A stretch of DNA of 5,351 bases, taken from Acidimicrobiaceae bacterium (GTDB lineage Bacteria; Actinomycetota; Acidimicrobiia; Acidimicrobiales; Palsa-688). The translations under genes and the position numbers were made by a program. The notes under the pieces were generated by a model, which had not been told where the DNA came from, made no database searches, and saw only the letters and a program-made list of their open reading frames with translations. Shown here piece after piece: positions 1-4,773 of the stretch. The stretch is from the NCBI GenBank assembly GCA_003158835.1, contig PMLI01000079.1:3186-8536 (forward strand), in the 5' to 3' direction. The first letter of the stretch is position 1. Every line of letters begins with the position of its first letter.

Positions 1-486
1 TCGATCGTGCACTCGATGGTCGAGATGACCGACGGGGCGACGATCGCCCAACTTTCTATGCCTGACATGCGCCTGCCTATTGGTTACGCCCTCTCCTACC
101 CTGGACGCATGGCTACGGCGTTCGGGGCGATCGACTGGGCCACTCTGGGCCGGCTGGAGTTCGAGGTGCCCGACCTGGTCGCCTTTCCCTGCCTGCCTCT
201 GGCCTACCAGGCCGGAAGGCAGGGCGGGACGGCGCCGGCGTGCCTAAACGGCGCCAACGAGGTGGCCGTGGACGCGTTCCTAAAAGGACGCCTGAGATGG
301 GTCGATATACCCTGGGTGATCGAAGAGGCCATGCACCGCTTCGTGGCCGGTGAGCCACGGGACCTGGACGATGTCCTGGCCGCCGACGCCGACGGCCGGG
401 CACTGGCGGCTGAGGGCGTGGCGCGCTGTGATGACCGCCGCCCGGGGCGTCCCTCGCGCCCCGGCCCAGGGGCGGCCCGTGGCTGA
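1..486 (+). CDS. dxr: 1-deoxy-D-xylulose 5-phosphate reductoisomerase, C-terminal part (partial at the 5' edge)
   Basis: Dxr (IspC) converts 1-deoxy-D-xylulose 5-phosphate to 2-C-methyl-D-erythritol 4-phosphate with NADPH and a divalent metal. This is the first committed step of the cytosolic MEP isoprenoid pathway. The window opens in frame inside the gene, so the NADPH-binding domain and most of the active site lie upstream. The 161 visible residues match the end of the family: VHSMVEMTDG, then MPDMRLPIGYALSYPGR (E. coli has a very similar HSMVEFVDGAVLAQL...DMRLPIQYAL), then LVAFPCLPLAY and LNGANEVAVDAFL (E. coli LNAANEITVAAFL), followed by the C-terminal helical domain. The last 25 or so residues (from about 137) are a Pro/Arg/Gly-rich tail without family resemblance. 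The stop TGA is at 484-486. The site-2 protease gene follows after 28 bases, or overlaps if its GTG at 479 is used, so co-transcription is likely. The family call is near certain. Confidence 0.95.
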   Translation, partial: SIVHSMVEMTDGATIAQLSMPDMRLPIGYALSYPGRMATAFGAIDWATLGRLEFEVPDLVAFPCLPLAYQAGRQGGTAPACLNGANEVAVDAFLKGRLRWVDIPWVIEEAMHRFVAGEPRDLDDVLAADADGRALAAEGVARCDDRRPGRPSRPGPGAARG

Positions 487-514
487 GGTCGGGGGTGTTG
501 GCGGCCCCGGGGCG

Positions 515-1765
515 ATGGACCAACGCGAGCAGCGCGGTGCCCTGTTGCGACTGGCCGTCGTCGTGGTTGCCGGCCTCATCGTGGCGGCCTACTTCGGGGC
601 GCTGGCGACCGTGCTGGTCGTGCTCGCTCTCCTGGTCGTGATCGTCTTGCACGAGCTGGGCCATTTCCTCACGGCCAAGTGGGCGGGCATGAAAGTGAGC
701 GAGTTCTTCGTCGGCTTCGGGCCCCGGCTGTGGTCCGTCCGCAAGGGCGAGACGACCTACGGCATCAAGGCGCTCCCGCTGGGCGGGTACTGCCGGATCA
801 TCGGCATGACCAACGTGGAAAAGGTGGATCCGGCCGATGAGGGGCGCGCCTATCGCAACCAACCGACCTGGCGCCGCCTGACGGTCGCTTTCGCGGGTTC
901 GTTCGTCCATTTCGTCCTGGCCTTCGTGATGCTGGTGGTCCTGTTCCTGGGACCGGGGGACATCGGCAACTTCATAGCCAACCCGCCCTCCAACAGCCCG
1001 ATCGCTGCCGTCGAGGGCTTTTCCGCCAGCAAGAGCCCGGCCCAAATAGCCGGGCTGAAGGCGGGGGACCGCATTGTCGCCGTCAACGGGAGGCATTTTT
1101 CGGGCTGGGACCAGCTCACGGCCTACCTGCGGGCACGGCCGGGCCAGCGCGTGACCCTGACGATCGAACGGGCCGGGCACAGCTTCGCCACGTCGGTCGT
1201 CCTGGCCGACGGTTCCAAAGTCAGGCTGCCCGGCGACAAGACACCGCTTGACAAGCACCCGACGGGGCTGCTGGGGATAGAGATCCAGCCCAGTCCGGTA
1301 CGTTTCGGGTTGGCCGGGTCGATCGAGCATGCCGGAACGGCGTTCGGCGCCACCGTTGTCTCGTCGGTGAAGGGCCTGGGCCACGTCGTGAGCGATTTCG
1401 GTGGCTACACGAACATGCTGGGGAACCAGAAGGTGGCGGACGGTCCCAAGGCCCAACGCTTCGTTTCGCCCGTGGGAGTGGTGCGCCTAGCCAACCAGGC
1501 CACCAAGATCGGCCTGTCCGAGGTGCTGTACCTGCTGATCGTGATCAACATCTTCGTCGGGATCTTCAACATGCTCCCGCTGTTGCCATTCGACGGCGGT
1601 CACGTGGCCATCGCCATTTACGAGAAGCTGCGCAGCCTGCGTTCGCGACGTCCCTACCACGCCGACGTCAACAAGCTGGCTCCGGTGCTATATGCGGTGC
1701 TCGCCGTGCTGGCCTTTTACGCCATTTCCTCCCTCTTCCTAGACCTGAGGGACGCGTTCTCCTGA
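515..1765 (+). CDS. rseP: RseP/Rip1-type site-2 intramembrane zinc metalloprotease with PDZ domain
   Basis: This membrane protease (peptidase family M50) cleaves substrates such as anti-sigma factors within the membrane. With the ATG at 515 it has 416 residues, close to the roughly 400 of M. tuberculosis Rip1. The zinc site HELGH is at 46-50, the FVGFGPRLWS and PLGGY segments at 65-92, a second membrane segment at about 124-146, and one PDZ domain at about 160-235 (AGLKAGDRIVAVNG). The third membrane segment carries NMLPLLPFDGGH at 352-363, supplying the Asp ligand, and a last one is at about 388-408. About 35 hydrophobic residues precede HELGH, enough for an extra membrane segment compared with Rip1. 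The start is uncertain: GTG 479 has a better Shine-Dalgarno (AGGGG at 468-472) and overlaps the dxr stop, and GTG 611 would give a Rip1-like N-terminus. The central GPxxN-like motif reads AGSFVH, with His in place of the usual Asn. The location between dxr and ispG matches mycobacteria. The substrate is unknown. Confidence 0.93.
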   Translation: MDQREQRGALLRLAVVVVAGLIVAAYFGALATVLVVLALLVVIVLHELGHFLTAKWAGMKVSEFFVGFGPRLWSVRKGETTYGIKALPLGGYCRIIGMTNVEKVDPADEGRAYRNQPTWRRLTVAFAGSFVHFVLAFVMLVVLFLGPGDIGNFIANPPSNSPIAAVEGFSASKSPAQIAGLKAGDRIVAVNGRHFSGWDQLTAYLRARPGQRVTLTIERAGHSFATSVVLADGSKVRLPGDKTPLDKHPTGLLGIEIQPSPVRFGLAGSIEHAGTAFGATVVSSVKGLGHVVSDFGGYTNMLGNQKVADGPKAQRFVSPVGVVRLANQATKIGLSEVLYLLIVINIFVGIFNMLPLLPFDGGHVAIAIYEKLRSLRSRRPYHADVNKLAPVLYAVLAVLAFYAISSLFLDLRDAFS

Positions 1766-1870
1766 GCTAGGCCGGGCCGTCGTGAGCTCGACCGTGCCGC
1801 TGCCGCCGGGCCCTGGGCGACCGGGCCGTGCGGGCACGGGAGCCTGTAGCCTGATCGGCGTAGCCTCGAC

Positions 1871-1886
1871 AAGGACGGTGGACGTG
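1871..1886 (+). promoter_or_regulatory. Shine-Dalgarno and GTG start that set the ispG N-terminus
   Basis: AAGGA at 1871-1875 lies 8 bases before the GTG at 1884-1886. The other in-frame GTG at 1878 is too close to this site. The GTG at 1782 lacks a clear site and would add a low-complexity Pro/Gly/Ala-rich stretch not seen in IspG proteins. From 1884 the protein begins MDRFPRKKTRQIMVG, which aligns with the usual IspG start. Confidence 0.55.
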
Positions 1887-3152
1887 GATCGTTTCCCCCG
1901 GAAGAAGACCCGCCAGATCATGGTCGGGACGGTCCCGGTGGGCGGGGACGCCCCCGTCACGGTGCAGTCCATGACGACCACCAAGACGGCCGACGTGGAG
2001 GGGACGCTGGCCCAGATTTACGCCCTCAAGGCGGCCGGGGCCGACATCGTCCGCTGCACGTGCAACGAGAGGGAAGCGGCCGAAGGCCTGGCCCGCATAG
2101 TGCCGCGCAGCCCGGTCCCCATCGTGGCGGACATCCACTTCCACGTCGAGATGGCCCTGGCCGCCATCGAAGCCGGCGTGCACTGCTTGCGGCTGAACCC
2201 GGGCAACCTGCGCAAGCCCGAGGAGGTAAAGCTGGTGGCCCGGGAGTGTAAGGACCGCGGCATCCCCGTCCGCATCGGTGTCAACGGGGGCTCGCTCGAC
2301 AAGCGGCTTTACGACAAGTACGGAGGGGCCACCCCGGAGGCGTTGGTCGAATCGGCGCAGATCGAGCTGGCGCTGTTCGCGGAAGTCGGTTTCGACGACG
2401 TCAAGATCTCCGTAAAGGCGTCCCGGGTCCCGGTCATGGTGGAGGCTTACCGCCAGCTCTCGGAGCTGGTGGACCATCCTCTGCACCTCGGGCTCACCGA
2501 GGCCGGCCCGCCCCCCTCGGGTACCATCAAGGGCACGGCCGGGATCGCCACGCTGCTCCTCGAGGGCATCGGGGACACGATCCGGTACTCGCTCACCACC
2601 GACCCGGTCGAAGAGGCCAAGGCGGGGCGGACCTTGCTCGAGGCCCTCGGCCGGCGCGAGCGGCGCAACGTCGACCTCATCGCCTGCCCGTCGTGCGGGA
2701 GGGCGGAGATCGACGTCTACCGGGTGGCTCAAGAAGCCCAGGTCGCCCTGGAATCGCGGTCGATCCCCCTGCAGGTGGCCGTCATGGGCTGCGTGGTCAA
2801 CGGGCCGGGCGAGGCCCGGTCGGCGGACCTGGGCATAGCAGCCGGGAAACACCGGGGCCACCTCTTCATCAGGGGCGAGATAGTCCGCGTCGTGCCCGAG
2901 GACGAGATGGTGGCGGCGCTGGTCGAAGAGGCCGAAAAACTGGTCAAGGAAGGTTTCGAGGCCCGCCTGGCGGCGGCGGACAAGGGCGCCGCCCAGGAGG
3001 CCGAGGCGGACCGGCTCGCCTTGCTGGACGCCCGTGGTGCGGACGCCAACCGGAGCGAGGCCCTGGTGGAGCTCATCAACCGTCGCCTGGGTAGCGGCGG
3101 CGACGGTGAGGGCAGCAGGGCCGGGCCGGGCCGAGCTTCCGGGGTGGAGTGA
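1884..3152 (+). CDS. ispG: 4-hydroxy-3-methylbut-2-en-1-yl diphosphate synthase (GcpE/IspG)
   Basis: IspG reductively converts 2-C-methyl-D-erythritol 2,4-cyclodiphosphate to HMBPP, the penultimate MEP step, using a [4Fe-4S] cluster and an external electron donor (flavodoxin or ferredoxin). With GTG 1884 the protein has 422 residues. The N-terminal TIM-barrel part starts at TRQIMVGTVPVGGDAPVTVQSM (residues 9-30) and includes ADIHFH (82-87), RLNPGN (103-108) and RIGVNGGSLD (130-139). HLGLTEAGP is at 201-209 and EGIGDTIRYSL at 227-237. The cluster domain has CPSC (Cys268, Cys271) and GCVVNGPGE (Cys303, Glu310), matching the three Cys and one Glu ligands of known IspG. The family domain ends near residue 356, and about 66 further residues form an Ala/Glu/Arg-rich tail with a Gly/Arg/Pro end, longer than in E. 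coli (372 residues). It lies 118 bases after the protease gene and overlaps the NUDIX gene by 4 bases. A longer form from GTG 1782 (456 residues) is possible but less likely. Confidence 0.96.
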   Translation: MDRFPRKKTRQIMVGTVPVGGDAPVTVQSMTTTKTADVEGTLAQIYALKAAGADIVRCTCNEREAAEGLARIVPRSPVPIVADIHFHVEMALAAIEAGVHCLRLNPGNLRKPEEVKLVARECKDRGIPVRIGVNGGSLDKRLYDKYGGATPEALVESAQIELALFAEVGFDDVKISVKASRVPVMVEAYRQLSELVDHPLHLGLTEAGPPPSGTIKGTAGIATLLLEGIGDTIRYSLTTDPVEEAKAGRTLLEALGRRERRNVDLIACPSCGRAEIDVYRVAQEAQVALESRSIPLQVAVMGCVVNGPGEARSADLGIAAGKHRGHLFIRGEIVRVVPEDEMVAALVEEAEKLVKEGFEARLAAADKGAAQEAEADRLALLDARGADANRSEALVELINRRLGSGGDGEGSRAGPGRASGVE

Positions 3153-3691
3153 ACGGGCCGGACGCGGCATTGCGAGCCGCCGTTCGCGACGCGGTAGCGG
3201 GGTTTGACGCCCGTTCGCGGCGGGAAATCGCCTCCCGGGAGCGGTTCCTGGCCGAACTGGACCGGCTGGTCGACCCTTTCGATCGGGACGCCGGTGCCGT
3301 GCACGTGACGGGTTCGGGGATCGTCGCCGGCCCCCGGGGAACGGTGCTGCACATGCACCGGAGCCTGCACCTGTGGCTGCAGCCCGGCGGCCACCTCGAG
3401 CCCGGAGAGCCGCCCTGGGAGGCGGCTTGGCGGGAGACGGCGGAGGAGACGGGGCTCCCGGTACGCCACCCACCGGGCGGCCCTCGCCTGGTCCACCTGG
3501 ATGCGCACCCAGCCAAAACGCACTACCACCTCGATCTGCGCTACCTGCTCTTGTGCGACGACGCCGAGCCGGCGCCGGCCGCCGGGGAGAGCCAGGAAGT
3601 GAGGTGGTTCGGCCTGGCCGAGGCCACGTCCATGGCCGACGCCGGCCTAGTCGACGGCCTGGCGCGCCTGGCGCAACTCGACCTGCACTAG
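3149..3691 (+). CDS. NUDIX hydrolase
   Basis: This 180-residue cytosolic protein is predicted to hydrolyse a nucleoside diphosphate linked to another moiety. The NUDIX box is complete at residues 81-103: Gly81, Glu87, then REtaEEtGL with Arg95, Glu96, Glu99, Glu100 and Gly102, so the metal-binding glutamates are present. The preceding LHLWLQPGG strand and the following HYHLDLRYLLL strand fit the NUDIX fold. The first 45 residues are a charged helical extension before the fold. The GTG start at 3149 overlaps the ispG stop in a GTGA arrangement. The purine-rich GGGGTGGA directly abuts the start with no spacer, so translation probably depends on coupling with ispG. Substrate specificity cannot be read from the sequence. 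A link to isoprenoid diphosphates is suggested only by position and is speculative. General nucleotide sanitation is an equally good guess. The stop TAG (3689-3691) lies in a 13-base tandem repeat. Confidence 0.9.
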   Translation: MNGPDAALRAAVRDAVAGFDARSRREIASRERFLAELDRLVDPFDRDAGAVHVTGSGIVAGPRGTVLHMHRSLHLWLQPGGHLEPGEPPWEAAWRETAEETGLPVRHPPGGPRLVHLDAHPAKTHYHLDLRYLLLCDDAEPAPAAGESQEVRWFGLAEATSMADAGLVDGLARLAQLDLH

Positions 3692-3720
3692 TTGCCTGCA
3701 CTACTTGCCTGCACTACTTG
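3682..3720 (+). repeat. Three tandem copies of a 13-base unit across the NUDIX stop codon
   Basis: The unit CCTGCACTASTTG occurs at 3682-3694, 3695-3707 and 3708-3720. Copies 2 and 3 are identical and copy 1 differs only by G for C at 3691. That G makes the TAG stop of the NUDIX gene, where the other copies read TAC. The array fills most of the spacer before the Smr gene and looks like replication-slippage duplication of the NUDIX 3' end. There is no sign of a protein-binding role beyond its regularity. Confidence 0.9.
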
Positions 3721-3727
3721 GTGGCCA

Positions 3728-3985
3728 ATGTCCAAGCTCAAGCTCGACCTCCACGACATATACAACCGGGGCGCAGAGATCGACCGTGCTCTGCGAGAGG
3801 TGATGGAGGAGGCGGTGCGGATCAAGGCCAGCGAGGTCGAGATCATCCCGGGCAAGGGGTCCGGTCAGTTGAAGAAGCGGGTCATCCGCTTCCTGGAGCA
3901 GAAGGACGTGCGTGCCCTCTACCACCGGGTGGACAAGGACAAGGACAACTTCGGACGGGTGTTCGTCTACTTCCGCTGGAAGTGA
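3728..3985 (+). CDS. Small Smr-domain protein (MutS2 C-terminal-like)
   Basis: This 85-residue protein consists almost entirely of an Smr domain, the fold found at the end of MutS2 and in small stand-alone bacterial proteins, where it is linked to nucleic-acid nicking or binding. The LDLH motif is at residues 6-9. An amphipathic helix with IDRALREVMEEAV spans about 18-30. The glycine loop PGKGSG at 41-46 stands in place of the more usual HGKGxG, followed by QLKKRVIRFLEQK. The end reads GRVFVYFRWK. The missing loop His is, as I recall, common in short actinobacterial members, so nuclease activity should not be assumed. The ATG at 3728 is chosen because it directly precedes the domain and has GGTGG at 3720-3724. 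A TTG at 3692, inside the tandem repeat, would add 12 unlikely residues. The gene starts 36 bases after the NUDIX stop and is the last one before the new promoter region. Confidence 0.85.
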   Translation: MSKLKLDLHDIYNRGAEIDRALREVMEEAVRIKASEVEIIPGKGSGQLKKRVIRFLEQKDVRALYHRVDKDKDNFGRVFVYFRWK

Positions 3986-4024
3986 CGGGCCGGGCGTCGA
4001 ATTCGGGCGCGCCGGGCACGAGAG

Positions 4025-4050
4025 CCCAGGTACGCCAGGAGCGACCTGGG
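4025..4050. promoter_or_regulatory. Perfect 7-base inverted repeat next to the -10 box, possible operator
   Basis: CCCAGGT at 4025-4031 and ACCTGGG at 4044-4050 are exact reverse complements separated by 12 bases. The right arm ends one base before the TATAAT box, so the dyad covers where a -35 box and promoter spacer would be. This position suits a repressor or a spacer-binding activator. It could also act as an RNA hairpin ending the upstream transcript, although there is no T-run after it. No recognisable -35 hexamer is visible at 16-18 bases spacing. Confidence 0.4.
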
Positions 4051-4051
4051 A

Positions 4052-4057
4052 TATAAT
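4052..4057 (+). promoter_or_regulatory. Consensus -10 box, promoter for rimP-nusA
   Basis: TATAAT is a perfect sigma-70-type -10 hexamer and stands out in GC-rich sequence. It lies about 100 bases before rimP, in the only sizeable gap of the right half. Transcription would start near 4063-4066. No good -35 element is seen, so the promoter may depend on an activator, perhaps through the adjacent dyad. Confidence 0.6.
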
Positions 4058-4065
4058 GCCCGTTG

Positions 4066-4079
4066 TCACCGGATGGTGA
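4066..4079 (+). other. Small hairpin at the predicted 5' end of the rimP leader
   Basis: TCACC (4066-4070) pairs with GGTGA (4075-4079) around a GGAT loop. It would form at the very start of the leader RNA, just before the terminator-like stem. Flanking GCCCG (4058-4062) and CGGGC (4083-4087) are also complementary and could extend the structure if transcription starts that early. Confidence 0.35.
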
Positions 4080-4085
4080 TGCCGG

Positions 4086-4123
4086 GCGTGGGCTGTCCTG
4101 CGTGGCAGGATGCCCACGCTTTT
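4086..4123 (+). terminator. Intrinsic terminator-like stem-loop in the rimP leader (possible attenuator)
   Basis: GCGTGGGC (4086-4093) pairs perfectly with GCCCACGC (4112-4119). Inside it, TCCTGC (4096-4101) pairs with GCAGGA (4105-4110) around a GTG loop, with only a small internal bulge (TG against T). Fourteen pairs are followed directly by TTTT (4120-4123) and GT. The structure lies between the -10 box and the rimP Shine-Dalgarno, so it would stop transcription about 60 bases after initiation unless read through. It could instead end the upstream Smr transcript. The location before rimP-nusA favours attenuation, since NusA itself modulates such terminators. Confidence 0.75.
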
Positions 4124-4145
4124 GTATGAGGGACCTTGACCGCAG

Positions 4146-4158
4146 AGGAGGTGAGATG
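4146..4158 (+). promoter_or_regulatory. Strong Shine-Dalgarno fixing the rimP start
   Basis: AGGAGGT at 4146-4152 is a near-perfect anti-16S match just before ATG 4156. In-frame upstream starts exist (ATG 4126 and TTG 4063), but they lack a ribosome site and lie beside or within the terminator-like stem, so they are not used here. Confidence 0.85.
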
Positions 4159-4773
4159 GGCGCCGAAGAGCAGATTGCCGACGTGATCCGGCCTATTGTC
4201 CAGGCCGCCGGGCTCGAGATATGGGATGTCGAGCGTTCCGGTGCCTCCGTGCGTGTCTTGGTCGAACGGCCGGGCGGCATAGATCTCGACGCCATCTCCG
4301 AGCTGAGCCGGGCTGTCTCTAGCGCCTTGGACCAGCACGACGACCTCGTTCCCGACGGTCGGTACACCCTCGAGGTGTCGAGCCCCGGCCTCGAACGTCG
4401 TTTGCGCTACCCCAGGCACTTCGCCGGCTACATAGGCCAGGACGTGGCCGTAAAGACCGCCTCACCGGTCAACGGCGCCCGCCGCTGGAAGGGGACGTTG
4501 GCAGCCGCAACCGACGACGGCATCACCCTGCGGGCGGCGCTGCCGAGCGGGGATGTGGCGGACGTCGACGTGCCGCTGGACCTGATCGACCGCGCCAATG
4601 CCGTTTTCACATGGGGGGCCGCGCCCAAGCCCGCCAAGCCCGCCAAGCCCGCCAAGCCCGCCAAGCCCGCCAAGGCCGCCCCGAGGGCGAACAGGGCCGC
4701 CCGCCGCGCTGGCGTTGGCAACCATGACACGGCCGACGCCCTCCCGGTAGAGGTCCCTGAGGAGGCGCTATGA
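4156..4773 (+). CDS. rimP: Ribosome maturation factor RimP
   Basis: RimP binds the 30S subunit during late assembly and helps 16S rRNA and S12 docking. The protein has 205 residues. The N-terminal alpha/beta domain (about 1-85) carries GLEIWDVE (19-26), the VRVLVERPGGIDLD strand-turn (32-45), the helix ISELSRAVSSALD (47-59) and the family signature LEVSSPGLERRL (72-83). The C-terminal SH3-like domain covers about 86-150 (GQDVAVK, WKGTLAAATDDGITL, then LDLIDRANAVF). After it comes a tail of about 50 residues not typical of RimP: a Lys-Pro-Ala repeat at about 158-175, an Arg/Ala-rich basic stretch (176-186) and an acidic end. The tail may be a flexible RNA- or ribosome-contacting arm, which is inference. 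Transcription probably starts at the TATAAT promoter and passes through the leader hairpin. The stop overlaps the nusA ATG by 4 bases (ATGA), as in the widespread rimP-nusA-infB operon. Confidence 0.95.
   Translation: MGAEEQIADVIRPIVQAAGLEIWDVERSGASVRVLVERPGGIDLDAISELSRAVSSALDQHDDLVPDGRYTLEVSSPGLERRLRYPRHFAGYIGQDVAVKTASPVNGARRWKGTLAAATDDGITLRAALPSGDVADVDVPLDLIDRANAVFTWGAAPKPAKPAKPAKPAKPAKAAPRANRAARRAGVGNHDTADALPVEVPEEAL
4627..4680 (+). repeat. In-frame 9-base minisatellite encoding the Lys-Pro-Ala tail of RimP
   Basis: Five perfect copies of AAGCCCGCC fill 4627-4671 and a sixth (AAGGCCGCC, Lys-Ala-Ala) fills 4672-4680. No synonymous changes occur among the five perfect copies, which points to recent slippage expansion or contraction. 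The unit length keeps the frame, so the copy number can vary without breaking the protein. Confidence 0.95.

Noticed and set aside
113..1456. Long reverse-strand open frame of 447 codons opposite dxr and the protease gene
   Set aside because: It is a shadow of GC-rich coding sequence: composition is Arg/Pro/Gly-rich, no known motifs appear, and the forward frames encode clear conserved proteins.
1767..3701. Reverse-strand open frame of 644 codons opposite ispG and the NUDIX gene
   Set aside because: It has low-complexity Arg/Pro/Gly content and mirrors conserved forward genes. Long antisense frames are expected at this GC content.
4014..4027. GGGC/GCCC short hairpin after the Smr gene as a terminator
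   Set aside because: It has only four pairs and no T-run, and it overlaps the better 7-base dyad. It is expected by chance in GC-rich sequence.
3373..4056. Forward frame of 227 codons overlapping the NUDIX and Smr genes
   Set aside because: It is out of frame with two recognisable proteins and its translation is low-complexity Gly/Arg/Pro-rich with no motif.
4063..4155. Extended RimP N-terminus from TTG 4063 or ATG 4126
   Set aside because: It would translate the terminator stem or its edge, has no ribosome site, and does not match RimP. ATG 4156 has an excellent Shine-Dalgarno.
3986..4155. A tRNA gene before rimP, as in the E. coli metY-rimP-nusA operon
   Set aside because: No cloverleaf or T-loop GTTCGAATC-like sequence is seen in this gap; the hairpins present are linear stem-loops.
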